Shown: positions 1 through 8,887, counted from the first letter of the stretch. The stretch is DNA of 64,000 nt from Granulicella mallensis (GCF_014203225.1 NZ_JACHIO010000006.1:1-64000); one strand, 5' to 3'. Translations and numbers: made by a program. Notes: generated by a model not told the origin, from the letters alone.

Positions 1-462
1 ACCGCGTTACACCCACAAAAGCAAAGGCTGAAAAACCCTCTTCCTTCATTACAGGAACAAACACGCAGCGGTAACACCCTTTTTCCGCAGCCTGTTCAGC
101 CATGCCGCAAAAGCTGGGCAACCATCCAACACCACTCTGCCGAAGGCTGGAGTGAAGGCGAAGCCATAACGACGAAATTGCCTTCTGTTGAAGAGCCTCT
201 ACTGCAAAAAGGAATGGCAACGGATACACCGCCGAGCCGCACCTTCAGTTCCGAGGGCGAATGGTAACCTCTTTGCCGGAACGAAAGAGAGCGATTCAGT
301 CGTTTCGGCTTCGCCTTCACTCCAGCCTTCGGCAGAGTGGTACATGCCTTTAGCTGCCATTTTCGGCACGGTTGAAACCGTGCCCTTCCGATTCTTGTTA
401 CCATGTCAGCTATTCATTTCTGAACGCTCGTGATCCCGCCAGAAATACTTATCTAAAGTGCT
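1..462. repeat. Intergenic region with long inverted repeat
   Basis: No convincing gene is seen here. A perfect 32-bp inverted repeat is present, with arms at 134-165 and 307-338; the left arm begins actctgccgaaggctggagt. The roughly 140-bp interior is not obviously coding. A related but diverged palindrome with the same core (agtgaaggcgaagcc-like) recurs at the right end of the window around 63626-63800, so this is a dispersed family. Short open frames that cross the element are by-products of its palindromic sequence. The region lies downstream of the minus-strand thioredoxin-like gene that ends at 463. Confidence 0.75.
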
Positions 463-1476
463 CTACTTCCCTCCGGCCACAGAAGCGGTCGTCGTGGGAG
501 CCACATACGGCGGGGGCGGCGTCAGCCCTTGAGCACGGAGAGCATCGTCGATGATGCCGAAGATGAACTCGACCGGAAGAGCACCGCTGACCTTGTCCCC
601 GTTGATGAACAAGGTCGGAGCTTCCTCAAGGCCGAGCGAAACACCAACAGCCTTCGAAGCATCGACGGAAGCAGTGTCCTGTTTGGCGAGGCAGGCGTCC
701 AGCTTCACCGCGTCGACCTTCTGCAGCTTGCCCTGTTCGCGAGTCAGCTTATCGAGTTGCGCGGTCGCGTTGGCCAGGGTCTTCTGCGTGTCCTTGGGAT
801 CGTCAGAGGTGCCGATATCCGAGGCGTGCGCGTGAATGCCATCCACAAGGTTCCAGTAGCCGACAGGAGACTGTGCGCCGATGCAGTTCACATCGACGGC
901 GGCGTGCTCGGCCCAGGGATGGATCGTGTCCAGCGGAAAGTCCTTATAGACGATGCGAACCTTATCCCCGTAGCGATTGATCATCGCGGGAAAGATGCTC
1001 TCATGCAGCCGCGCGCAGAAGGGGCATTCCAGATCATCGAAGCCGACGATCAGAACGGGCGCCGTGACCGGGCCACCGCGAGCGGGACGGCCCTCAGCCG
1101 AGACGAGATTCTTCGGATCCGCAGAGATGTCGAACTTGGTGAACTGTGCCAGCGTCTTGCCATCGGCCGAGATCAGAAAGTTGATGGGGCGGGAGCTCTT
1201 GCCGTCATTCGAGAAGGTGACGCTGATCAAGCTATAGCCCGGAAACTCCGAAGAGGCCGGCACGCCGACCTGGATGGTCGACCCGGGAGGAAGCGGTGCC
1301 TTCTGGCGCAGCAGGACCTCAACGCGACGGGCCAACTCCGGTGAAAGAGGCTTGCCTACGACAGGAGCGGCGATAGCTGGCGAACTGGCGGGACTAGCGG
1401 GACTTTGCGCGTGACAGCCGAGCGTAGTCAGGAGTGTGGCGAAGAGGACGGCGGACAGGCGCGAGGGCTTAAACAC
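463..1476 (-). CDS. DsbA-like thioredoxin-fold protein, exported
   Basis: This is a predicted periplasmic thiol-disulfide protein of 337 residues. The N-terminus is a signal peptide ending in a lipobox-like LTTLGC (Cys21), so it may be a lipoprotein, although the fit is imperfect. A Pro/Ala/Ser linker follows, then a domain of about 70 residues, then a DsbA/DsbG-like thioredoxin fold with the active-site motif CPFC at 151-154 (context GFDDLECPFCARLHES). A likely cis-proline segment, EEAPTLFING, lies near the C-terminus. The family normally introduces or isomerises disulfides in exported proteins. It sits directly downstream of lptD on the same strand, and LptD keeps the Cys pair that needs oxidative folding, so a role in LptD maturation is possible but inferred. 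The palindrome at 1539-1645 separates the two genes. Confidence 0.85.
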   Translation of the reverse strand: MFKPSRLSAVLFATLLTTLGCHAQSPASPASSPAIAAPVVGKPLSPELARRVEVLLRQKAPLPPGSTIQVGVPASSEFPGYSLISVTFSNDGKSSRPINFLISADGKTLAQFTKFDISADPKNLVSAEGRPARGGPVTAPVLIVGFDDLECPFCARLHESIFPAMINRYGDKVRIVYKDFPLDTIHPWAEHAAVDVNCIGAQSPVGYWNLVDGIHAHASDIGTSDDPKDTQKTLANATAQLDKLTREQGKLQKVDAVKLDACLAKQDTASVDASKAVGVSLGLEEAPTLFINGDKVSGALPVEFIFGIIDDALRAQGLTPPPPYVAPTTTASVAGGK

Positions 1477-1538
1477 AATGATTGATTATCTCAGAGCCCG
1501 GTTCCCTGCCGCTTCCCCAAAATTTTGGCTAGGGTGCG

Positions 1539-1645
1539 TCATCAAACTGCAAACGCTGAGTGCGCTGGGTACGCCAAGCTGACGCAAAGGAAACTCTGCG
1601 CAAACTTGGCGTCCTTCGCGCACCCGGCGTTTGCAGTTTGGATGA
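1539..1645. repeat. Long palindromic hairpin between lptD and DsbA-like gene
   Basis: Arms at 1539-1556 (tcatcaaactgcaaacgc) and 1627-1645 are complementary apart from one inserted base, and internal segments (gccaagctgacgc against gcgcaaacttggc) extend the pairing. It belongs to a loose family that begins with tcatcaaa and ends with ttgatga, with other members near 29792, 33134 and 63502. In the minus-strand transcript it would form a stem just after the lptD stop codon, so it may terminate or attenuate read-through. Confidence 0.65.
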
Positions 1646-1656
1646 GCAGGCAGCCC

Positions 1657-4530
1657 CTAGAACAAGCTCTGGTTGCGCCGCAGGTTGCCGGCGCTACCGA
1701 TATTGGCCAGCGTAAAGCTGAAGCTGGGGGTGCCTTCGTTACGGATGGTGCCGAAGTCGTACTTGCGATACTCCACGCTCAGCCCGCAGCAGTTCCAGTT
1801 GTAGCCGGTCTGCACGGTGATGTACTGGGCGCTGCCGAGGTTCAGATCGATTCCTGAACCCACCGCCGCGGAGAGCCCGGGCTTGCTGGGCGTACCGTAA
1901 CCGAGCAGGACCCGCATCTGCGAGAAGTTCGAGACCGCCGAACTGGTCAATCCCGTAGCGGTATTGGTCGTAGTGTCGATGACCTCGGTGTAGAAGCGGC
2001 CCGGCGCATTCAGGCGGGCATAGGAGAATCCGCCAAAGAAACGGCTGGAGTGAACGTCGAGGAAGACATTCTGGCTGGTGAACTTCGTTGCGCCGGTGTC
2101 GTAGTCGAAGTCGTACTCAATGTCGGTATGGCCGGAGGTGCGGAAGCGCATGCGCGAGATCAGCGGAGAGGTGCTGCGCGGCTCGGTGAGAAAGGCCACA
2201 CCGGAGAAGGAGAGGGTGCTGTCGAAGATATTCCGGCGGCGATCGATCACCGCACCGCCAAAGGTCTGATTGAAGAAGTGCTTCTGCTCCAGCCTCCAAC
2301 TGAACCACTCCTGCTGCGGTGGGTTGGCCGGGGCTGCGTCGGGCGCACAGGGGTCGGGGTGGTGACCATGCGTGCGTAGAGGCACATCGGGCGCGGAGGC
2401 CCAGGCGTTAGGAATCCCATTGGCGTCGTTGTTAGCAGCTTGCGGCGTGGGGTTGAAGACATCGGGCAGGTTCGCCCCGCCGTCAGAGTCCCCTGTCGAC
2501 TGCTCGGTGCCAGCCTCCGGCACAGGACAGCCGGGCTTCGGAGCAGCCTTCTTCGACTTAGGCCGTGGACGGAAGTAGAGATGCTGCGTAACGCCGTACG
2601 CGAGCTCGTCGGTATTGCTGGCCAGATCGATGTCGTCGAAGCGGAGGATATTGAGGAAGTTGCTGATCCCTTGCACGTCACGATAGGTAATGTCCGGCTC
2701 GATCGTATGACGAACCTTATCGCCCAGGAGCTTCCGGAACCGGGCCGGAACGGTAAAGGTGCGTTCGAGGACAGGGGGACGAATGTCCACGGTGGCTTCG
2801 AAATCGCTGCGGTTGACCGTCTGGGTCAGTTCGATGGGAGTTGCATTGGCACCATAGGGAGCCTGGCGCGATCGAGAGTAGAACGTATCGCGCGCACCCA
2901 GGCTCGACATCACGTTCCAGCCTTCCAGGTGCAGGGGCAGGGACAGCTCCGGATGGACATCGACGCGTTCGGTCATGCCGGCTGAAGCAAAGTCAGGCTG
3001 CGTACGCTTCAGGGCTGCGACCGAGGTATCCAGGTCCCAGAGTAGAGGGGTTCCCTCGATCCGGTGATCGTCCGCCGAAAGATCGATCGAAGGCGCGTGG
3101 AAGATCTTTACCTCTTCTCCGGGCGTGGTGCCAATGGGCACCACCTTGAGCCCCTGATAGCGATCGACCCGGCCATCCAGCGCGAATCCGTTGCGCTCGT
3201 GCATCAGGTAAAGAGTCGAGGTAATGTCGGAGCTGACAGCCTGGTTGAAGTTCTCTGTAAAGACCTCGCGGTAGATGTAGGAGCTGAGGTACTCGGCGTC
3301 GACGACAGCGCGGGTGGTCGTCGTGAGCTGCTTCCGGTAGCCGACGGTGATGTCCTGGCCGCCCTGGTTCTGATAGAGGCCTGCAGCCGAGGTAAAACCA
3401 CGGTCCTGCAGCGCGGAGAAGTGGGCGGTAAGAAAGTCGTCGCCCGGGCCCCGGTAGCGGAAGGTGCCGTTCTCAGAAAAGCCGCGCAGCGAGTAGTACA
3501 GCGTTCCAACCGTCAAATCAGCCGAGCGGCCCAGCGTAAGGTAGGCCTGTTCGCCGATCGTGAATCCCTTCGAGCCGGTGTCCTTACTGGCGCTCGAATA
3601 GCCGATCGTCGGAATCAACAGGCCTGATTGGCGCTCGTCGGCATCGACGGGATGCGTCACGTAAGGCAGATAGAACACAGGGATGCCCAGCAGCCTGAAG
3701 TTGGAGCTGTAAGCCTTCGCTTTATCGCCATCCATGTTGAAGTGGTTGGCGAAGAGCTGCCAGTCCGGGTTGGGCAGAAGGCACGAGGTTACCGCGCCGT
3801 CGTAGACGTCATAGTTCTCCGGCCCGGTCTTGACGACGATGCGCCCTTCAAAGAGGAACGGGTTCGAGTTCTGGTAGCCAGCCGACCGGGGTCCGGTTCT
3901 CCCGCCGGTTGCGGAGGTAGAGGTAATGACCGGAGTAACGACCGACTCTTTTGCGTTGGTTTTCCCCAACCCGACCGAGCCGGAGACATCGTAGAAGCGG
4001 CCGGTGCCGGTATGCAGGTTGTAGGTTCCATGCGAGGCTTCGATATGCTCGTCGTTTTCTCCACCGATCACCTTCACGTGCCCTGTGGCGTTGACCTCGC
4101 CCGTAGACTTGTCATAGGTCACGGAGTCCGCGTAGATGATGTGGTCGCGATAGGTGATGACGACATTGCCAGAGGCTGCATAGAGATCGCCAGTCCTGGT
4201 CTGAGGGTTGTCGGATTCGAGCACGGCACGGTCGGGGGCTTTGCCGGGAGAGAACGGCGTGGCGTGAGGAATCTGCGCCAGATCCAGCGGCCCGTCCTGC
4301 TGTGGGGTAGGCGCTTCAGGCAGCGCCACTTGGCTCGCGGATGGGCTCGCGGCAACAGGAGGTTCCTCCCTCGCCACCTCCTGAGCCTCTAGATGTTGAT
4401 GACCCAGGGGCGCGAGAATGGTAGTTATGAACAGAAGCACCAGTTGCATCGCAAGGCAGCGCTGTCGAATTCGTTTGCCGCTGGGGGCTTGAGTGAGACC
4501 GTCCACAAGTTTGAGCTTAGACGATTTCAT
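1657..4530 (-). CDS. lptD: LPS-assembly protein LptD (OstA/Imp)
   Basis: LptD is the outer-membrane beta-barrel that, with LptE, inserts lipopolysaccharide into the outer leaflet. The product has 957 residues, longer than the usual 780-850. The N-terminus is a signal sequence (hydrophobic MQLVLLFITTILAPLG after a basic segment). An OstA/LptA-like beta-jellyroll follows at roughly 110-190 (GDLYAASGNVVITYRDHII, then YADSVTYDKSTGEV), and then the barrel. A Cys in TSCLLPNPDW and the adjacent pair NCCG near the C-terminus match positions of the disulfide-forming cysteines known in E. coli LptD. A Pro/Asp-rich segment with two additional Cys (PGCPVPEAG and PDPCAPD) is inserted in the barrel region and probably forms an extracellular loop. 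It is divergent from the RDD gene and upstream of the DsbA-like gene. Confidence 0.93.
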   Translation of the reverse strand: MKSSKLKLVDGLTQAPSGKRIRQRCLAMQLVLLFITTILAPLGHQHLEAQEVAREEPPVAASPSASQVALPEAPTPQQDGPLDLAQIPHATPFSPGKAPDRAVLESDNPQTRTGDLYAASGNVVITYRDHIIYADSVTYDKSTGEVNATGHVKVIGGENDEHIEASHGTYNLHTGTGRFYDVSGSVGLGKTNAKESVVTPVITSTSATGGRTGPRSAGYQNSNPFLFEGRIVVKTGPENYDVYDGAVTSCLLPNPDWQLFANHFNMDGDKAKAYSSNFRLLGIPVFYLPYVTHPVDADERQSGLLIPTIGYSSASKDTGSKGFTIGEQAYLTLGRSADLTVGTLYYSLRGFSENGTFRYRGPGDDFLTAHFSALQDRGFTSAAGLYQNQGGQDITVGYRKQLTTTTRAVVDAEYLSSYIYREVFTENFNQAVSSDITSTLYLMHERNGFALDGRVDRYQGLKVVPIGTTPGEEVKIFHAPSIDLSADDHRIEGTPLLWDLDTSVAALKRTQPDFASAGMTERVDVHPELSLPLHLEGWNVMSSLGARDTFYSRSRQAPYGANATPIELTQTVNRSDFEATVDIRPPVLERTFTVPARFRKLLGDKVRHTIEPDITYRDVQGISNFLNILRFDDIDLASNTDELAYGVTQHLYFRPRPKSKKAAPKPGCPVPEAGTEQSTGDSDGGANLPDVFNPTPQAANNDANGIPNAWASAPDVPLRTHGHHPDPCAPDAAPANPPQQEWFSWRLEQKHFFNQTFGGAVIDRRRNIFDSTLSFSGVAFLTEPRSTSPLISRMRFRTSGHTDIEYDFDYDTGATKFTSQNVFLDVHSSRFFGGFSYARLNAPGRFYTEVIDTTTNTATGLTSSAVSNFSQMRVLLGYGTPSKPGLSAAVGSGIDLNLGSAQYITVQTGYNWNCCGLSVEYRKYDFGTIRNEGTPSFSFTLANIGSAGNLRRNQSLF

Positions 4531-4617
4531 GGTTGCAAGTCGCTGCCATGAACATCAAATGAGTTCAGGTGAGGCGGCGGATTGTACGTTTTAGACCCTG
4601 GGAGTTTGAAATTGAGC

Positions 4618-5967
4618 ATGAGCAGTGCGGCGCAGCAAGACGAGATCGCTGAAGGGTTGGACTACCGCGCCACAGGAACGGATAGCGTCAGTGGCCTGAA
4701 ACAGGTGGTAGCCGAACGGCTGGCCGCGCATCGCAGCCGCAGGGCCCAGGAACTGGCCCTGGAAGCCGAGCGCGAGCGAGCGACAGCCCAGATCCGGAAC
4801 CAGGCCCGCAGTGGAACGTCGCGCATCCGCGAGGCTGTAGCCGCCCGCTACGAACACAGCGTAAGTTATCGCGAATTTCTCGCCGCCGAGGCCGAACGGG
4901 CCTCGCAGCAGGCGCAGGCCGAAGCGGAGATCGCCGCCCGGAACGCCAGGGCCGTCGCCGAAGCCCAGATGAAGTTGATGGAGGAGCTCGACCAGTGGAA
5001 CCAGTCCGAGGCCGAAGCACAGCTTGAATCCCGGCCAGGACCGCGCGAAGTCGTCTTCGAAGAGCCAAGGATTGAAGCCGTAGCAGAAAGGCCCTCCGGC
5101 AGCCTGACGGTACGGATGTACGACGACATTGGAGCAGCCCGTTCCGCAACGGACATGACTCAGTCACAGTCGCGCTCGCATCATGTCCACCCTGCCGACG
5201 GCGAGGACGAACTCGACCAGTTGGACCAGGAGATCGAGTTCCGCCGTGCGCCGGAGTTCGAACTGCACCTCATCGAGGCCCAGCCGATCCCCGGCAACCT
5301 GATCGAGTTTCCTCGTCAGTTGGTAGCTTCGCGCAAGGCACGCCCCCGGCTGGCCGAAGGGCCGCTGCGTGAGGACGCTCCCGTTGAGCCGCAGCTGCGG
5401 ATCTTCGAGGTGGAGCCCGAACAGATTTCAATCGAGCCGGAAGCCACAGAGTTTTCGGGCGCACCCGAGTGGCAGGGACTATTTCTGGACCCCAACAAGG
5501 TCGCCACCCATGCGCCGCCCGCCGAGGCGCAGCATCACTTCACGCTGCAGCCACAGACCGCGCCGCTGGAGCTTCGGCTCATGGCCGCCAGCATCGACAC
5601 CGGCTGCATTGGAATCGCATTTCTGGGCTTCGCGGCAGTGGTAGCCAAGGTGGCTGGACCGAACCTCCGCGCCCTGTCACTGCCGCTCCTGGGAGTCACC
5701 ACAGCAGGAGTATTGCTGGCGCTGTTCGTAATCTTCCAGCTACTGTTTCTCTCGCTCGCGGAAGCGACACCGGGCATGCGCTACGCCCGCATCGCACTCT
5801 GCACCTTCGGCGACGCCAACCCCTCGCGCAAGGCCATGCGCCGCCGCGTTCTGGCGATGCTGCTGGCAGCCTGCCCCCTGGGCATCGGGCTCGCATGGGC
5901 CTTCCTGGACGATGAGCGGCTAGGTTGGCACGATCGCATGTCGAAGATGTATCAGCGAGCGTATTAA
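4618..5967 (+). CDS. RDD family membrane protein with coiled-coil N-terminus
   Basis: The product has 449 residues. The first 150 residues are highly charged and Ala/Glu/Arg-rich (AEAERASQQAQAEAEIAARN), which predicts a long cytosolic coiled coil. An acidic, variable linker follows. The C-terminal 130 residues form an RDD domain with three hydrophobic segments (GCIGIAFLGFAAVVAKVAG, LLGVTTAGVLLALFVIFQLL, LAMLLAACPLGIGLAWAF) and the family's typical ATPGMRYARI loop and final GWHDRMSK. RDD proteins have been linked to ion transport and stress in a few bacteria, but the function of this one is unknown. I chose the ATG at 4618, with ggga about 14 bases upstream; an in-frame TTG at 4582 would add 12 residues. 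The promoter region is shared with divergent lptD. Confidence 0.82.
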   Translation: MSSAAQQDEIAEGLDYRATGTDSVSGLKQVVAERLAAHRSRRAQELALEAERERATAQIRNQARSGTSRIREAVAARYEHSVSYREFLAAEAERASQQAQAEAEIAARNARAVAEAQMKLMEELDQWNQSEAEAQLESRPGPREVVFEEPRIEAVAERPSGSLTVRMYDDIGAARSATDMTQSQSRSHHVHPADGEDELDQLDQEIEFRRAPEFELHLIEAQPIPGNLIEFPRQLVASRKARPRLAEGPLREDAPVEPQLRIFEVEPEQISIEPEATEFSGAPEWQGLFLDPNKVATHAPPAEAQHHFTLQPQTAPLELRLMAASIDTGCIGIAFLGFAAVVAKVAGPNLRALSLPLLGVTTAGVLLALFVIFQLLFLSLAEATPGMRYARIALCTFGDANPSRKAMRRRVLAMLLAACPLGIGLAWAFLDDERLGWHDRMSKMYQRAY

Positions 5968-6001
5968 ATAGATTTTCCTGAAGAGATAAACAAGCACAAC
6001 C

Positions 6002-6337
6002 GGGTGCCCCATTCTCGACGCGCGTTTTTTGCGCGGCAGGGTGGGGTATAGACGCTAAGCGAATCCCACAAATCTTCGAAGCGCGCTCTGCGTCAGGGGT
6101 ATAGACGCTAAGCGAATCCCACAAATCTTCGAAGCGCGCTCTGCGTCAGGGGTATGGACGCTAAGCGAATCCCACAAATCTTCGAAGCGCGCTCTGCGTC
6201 AGGGGTATCGTGCGAAAGCACGACCGCTTTCGGCTTGTAGCAGATATGGTGCCTGTATTGGAGAGTGCGGTCGTTTGCTACCGCAAACGATACCCCACCC
6301 TGCCGCGCAAAAAACGCGCGTCGAGGATGGGGCACCC
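6002..6337. repeat. Inverted-repeat element carrying tandem repeats
   Basis: Arms at 6002-6048 and 6291-6337 are 47 bp long and complementary with a single mismatch; the left arm starts gggtgccccattctcgacgc. The interior holds three 53-bp tandem units and a smaller palindromic part (gcaccgaccgcttt-like against tgcggtcgtttgct). No transposase or open frame with coding character is seen. The element fills nearly the whole gap between the RDD gene and the convergent cytochrome gene, so as RNA it could serve as a bidirectional terminator. Confidence 0.85.
6043..6201. repeat. Three tandem copies of a 53-bp unit
   Basis: Units lie at 6043-6095, 6096-6148 and 6149-6201. They are identical except for one base (ggggtata in the first two, ggggtatg in the third). 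Each unit contains gacgctaagcgaatcccaca and ends in gctctgcgtca. A fourth start (ggggtat) at 6202 diverges at once. There are no spacers between the units, so this is a tandem duplication rather than a CRISPR array. Confidence 0.95.
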
Positions 6338-6355
6338 GAATCAGTGGTCTTCCTG

Positions 6356-6790
6356 CTACTTTGCCGCTTCCGCAGGCATCATCGCTCCCGCCTGGATCCA
6401 CTGCGTGACCGTGGCGATGTCGGCATCGGAGAGCTTGTCCTTGGGCGGCATCGGCATGGGATCGTTCGCGGGACCGGCGTGGTTGATGAGCTTAATCAGC
6501 AGCGATTGATCGGCATGACCCGGAACGATGACAGCACCGTCGTGTCCACCCTTCAGCAGGCCGGCCTTCGTGTCGATCTGTAGCCCACCGCGATGGTTGA
6601 TGCCGCCGTGGCAGCGATAGCAGTTGGTCTGCAGAATCGGCTGCACCTTCTGGGTGTAGAAGGCCTCTGTATCGGGCGCGGGATCCGCGTGGGCGGAGAC
6701 CGGGTTCGGACGCCAAAGTGCAGCGCTCCCAACAAGGCCAGCAAAGGCGAGAGTAAGCGCGGTGGCTTGCAAAGTCTTCGAAATCGGCAT
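6356..6790 (-). CDS. Exported c-type cytochrome, planctomycete-type domain
   Basis: The product has 144 residues with a signal peptide (LTLAFAGLVGSAALW, cleavage near VSAHA). A single haem-binding motif CYRCH lies at about 57-61 and a likely distal methionine ligand in DPMPMPPKDKLS. The phrases FYTQKVQPILQTNCYRCHG and GLLKGGHDGAVIVPGHADQS are typical of the short cytochrome domain common in Planctomycetes and Acidobacteria (PSCyt1-like). It probably carries electrons in the periplasm. No partner oxidase or dehydrogenase is adjacent, so the redox partner cannot be named. It is convergent with the RDD gene and divergent from the DUF5715 gene. Confidence 0.88.
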   Translation of the reverse strand: MPISKTLQATALTLAFAGLVGSAALWRPNPVSAHADPAPDTEAFYTQKVQPILQTNCYRCHGGINHRGGLQIDTKAGLLKGGHDGAVIVPGHADQSLLIKLINHAGPANDPMPMPPKDKLSDADIATVTQWIQAGAMMPAEAAK

Positions 6791-6971
6791 CGTGCGTAGG
6801 TCTCCGGGTAAGTCTCCCTCACTGTATCGCGAAAATATGCGGACACCAAAATTCTTCCTGCTCCAATGAAACCGTCCCGGAGAACCAACAACGCTACTAC
6901 CGCCGAGGCCCCTCGACCGATAGCCTGAAAGGGCTCCGGCGGCTTCGCGGCCACCTTATGAAAATCGATCG

Positions 6972-8456
6972 ATGACGAACTTACAGCGTTCTCTCGCTGC
7001 CCTGACGTGCTCCGCGCATGCAAGGGGTTCCGCGCGTGCAAAGGCGCTGCTGCTCGTCCTCGCCTTTACCGCAGGCACCCTCTCAGCCTTCGCGGCAACT
7101 CATACCCCACGTCTGCGCCACTCCACAGCCGTCCAAAGTGCCGGGTCCTCCGCAACGAAGGGCAGGCTCGAATTGCAGAGGTCCGCGGGCAAGCGCTCCG
7201 GGAGAACAGCCGGAAAGCGGAGTGGGGCGACCGCGTCGAAGAGCACGGGAAGAAACTCCGACAGAGCCTCGGTTAAATCCAGGGACACCCAAAGACCAGG
7301 AACCTCCTCCAGATCTCGCGCTCAGAACAGACGCCGTGGAAAGAGCGAACCGAAGATGGTGGATGATCCCGTCGTGATGTATCGCACGGGATCTCGACAG
7401 AGAACGCACAGCAGAACCGCCGTCAGGCCGGAGATCGCGGAGCGGTATCCGGTTGAGACACGCCGCGAACCTGTACGTGTAGCGAATACAGCAGTAAAGC
7501 AAGCTCCCGCAGCACCCCACAGAGAACGCAGCAGTGGAAGTGGAACAGATGAGGTAGCGACTGCGTTGCCCTCATCGCATGAAGTCTTCGCGCAGGGCGA
7601 GTCGCATCCGGACGACGACGAACGGCTGCCCATGCACAGTGCCCCGATCGAAGCGACGAGGCAGCAGCAGCCCGCACCGATCCTGCGTGTCTTACCCTCT
7701 ACTCCGCCGATAGAGGTCTCCGCCGACGATTCGGATATTCCTGTAAAGCAGGAGACCCTCGCCGACGCCGAGCGGCCCGGACAGCGTCCGTCGCCCGATG
7801 AAGTCATCCGTCCCCTGGCTGTTCCGCTCTACACGCGTGAGGGCAGGCTTATCGTTCCCGCGCCGCTCAAAGGTACGCGCGAGATTCTCGTCCACCAGAA
7901 CCGCATGGCCGATGCCGCCGGACTCTCGCGAATCCAGGATGACACCGACCTGGACCGCATGCGCGCGCAACATCTGCTCGTAGGCTTTCCGGATACTCCG
8001 GGACTAGCCGTCAACGAGGCGCTTCCCTACAATCGCCGCTATGCCCGGCCCTGGACCGTGAAGTTCGTAACCGACACCTCACGCGCTTTCTACGCACGCT
8101 TTCATGAGCCGCTGCACTTGAACTCGGCCGTACGCACCGTGGCCTATCAACTTCGTCTGCAACGCGTGAACGGCAATGCCGCCTCCATCGAAGGCGATGT
8201 AGCATCGCCACATCTCACGGGGCAGGCCATCGACTTCGGCAAGCACGGCATGAGCCTCGAAGAGATCGCGTGGATGCGCAGTTACCTGCTGCCTCTGATG
8301 CAGGCCGGAAAGCTGGACGTGGAAGAAGAGTTCCAACAGGCATGCTTCCACATCAGCGTCTATGGAAGCTATGCGCCACAGATGCGGCTGCCCAGGACCG
8401 AGTTTGCCCAACTGCACGGAGTGCGCGCGGTTGCAAGGGATGAAGACGAAAGATAG
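6972..8456 (+). CDS. DUF5715-type, LAS/M15-like metallopeptidase candidate
   Basis: The product has 494 residues. An N-terminal hydrophobic segment (ALLLVLAFTAGTLSAFAA, about 25-42) suggests export. Residues 43-280 are a low-complexity, Ser/Arg/Lys-rich, probably disordered region with near-repeats of SAGKRSG. The C-terminal domain (about 285-475) carries a zinc-ligand pattern of LAS peptidases: SPHLTGQAIDF (His414, Asp421) and CFHISVY (His460), with a glutamate run at 451-453 upstream of the last His. LAS enzymes of the VanY/M15 type trim peptidoglycan peptides, so a cell-wall carboxypeptidase or endopeptidase role is an inference. The basic linker could bind wall or nucleic-acid polyanions. 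I used the first ATG at 6972. Confidence 0.75.
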   Translation: MTNLQRSLAALTCSAHARGSARAKALLLVLAFTAGTLSAFAATHTPRLRHSTAVQSAGSSATKGRLELQRSAGKRSGRTAGKRSGATASKSTGRNSDRASVKSRDTQRPGTSSRSRAQNRRRGKSEPKMVDDPVVMYRTGSRQRTHSRTAVRPEIAERYPVETRREPVRVANTAVKQAPAAPHRERSSGSGTDEVATALPSSHEVFAQGESHPDDDERLPMHSAPIEATRQQQPAPILRVLPSTPPIEVSADDSDIPVKQETLADAERPGQRPSPDEVIRPLAVPLYTREGRLIVPAPLKGTREILVHQNRMADAAGLSRIQDDTDLDRMRAQHLLVGFPDTPGLAVNEALPYNRRYARPWTVKFVTDTSRAFYARFHEPLHLNSAVRTVAYQLRLQRVNGNAASIEGDVASPHLTGQAIDFGKHGMSLEEIAWMRSYLLPLMQAGKLDVEEEFQQACFHISVYGSYAPQMRLPRTEFAQLHGVRAVARDEDER

Positions 8457-8493
8457 TCGTTAGAAGTTTTTGCTCATTCAAATCGCCTCCACC

Positions 8494-8547
8494 TTGTCAT
8501 CTCTCCACTCCAGCGGCAAAAAGCGCTGCCTCCGGTCGAGATGACAA
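8494..8547. terminator. Bidirectional stem-loop between convergent genes
   Basis: ttgtcatctc at 8494-8503 is complementary to gagatgacaa at 8538-8547. Imperfect internal pairing (cagcggcaaaaagcgctg) supports an extended hairpin, and a tttt run follows on the plus strand. It lies between the convergent DUF5715 and histone-like genes. Confidence 0.5.
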
Positions 8548-8569
8548 TTTTGAGGTAGTAGACGAAGCG

Positions 8570-8887
8570 CTACGACTTCTTCGCAGGCACCTTGGCGCCT
8601 TTCTTGCGTGCTTCGGAAAGCCCGATGGCAATAGCCTGCTTGCGGCTGGTGACCTTCTTGCCGCTGCGGCCGCTCTTCAGCTTGCCGCGCTTCATCTCGT
8701 GCATTTCAGTCTCAACCTGCTTGCCGGCGGCGGGGCTGTACTTGCGGGTGGACTTCTTTGCCGAAGTCTTCTTAGCCGGTGACTTTTTCGCAGCGGTTTT
8801 CTTCGCTGGGGCTTTCTTGCTGGCTGCCTTCTTCGTTGAGGTCTTCTTCGCGGAAGTCTTCTTTGCTGCTTTCTTCGTGGTTGCCAT
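8570..8887 (-). CDS. Histone H1-like Lys/Ala-rich protein with DUF6496-like tail
   Basis: The product has 105 residues. Residues 1-45 consist of AAKK, SAKK and TKK repeats like the C-terminal tail of eukaryotic H1 and bacterial Hc1/AlgP-type proteins, which bind DNA without sequence preference. The second half (VETEMHEMKRGKLKSGRSGK, then VTSRKQAIAIGLSEARKKG) matches a small domain of unknown function often found on such tails. A nucleoid-associated or DNA-protecting role is likely, but no partner gene is nearby. The start is the ATG at 8887, with ggtttcaccc just before it and no strong Shine-Dalgarno sequence. Confidence 0.82.
   Translation of the reverse strand: MATTKKAAKKTSAKKTSTKKAASKKAPAKKTAAKKSPAKKTSAKKSTRKYSPAAGKQVETEMHEMKRGKLKSGRSGKKVTSRKQAIAIGLSEARKKGAKVPAKKS

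Noticed and set aside
96-433. Short open frames on both strands at the left edge
   Set aside because: They are translations of an inverted repeat and occur on both strands for that reason.
529-1344. 271-codon plus-strand frame opposite the DsbA-like gene
   Set aside because: The minus strand encodes a convincing CPFC thioredoxin protein; this frame shows no domain.
6043-6201. Tandem 53-bp repeats considered as a CRISPR array
   Set aside because: The units abut without spacers, are longer than typical repeats, and no cas gene is near.
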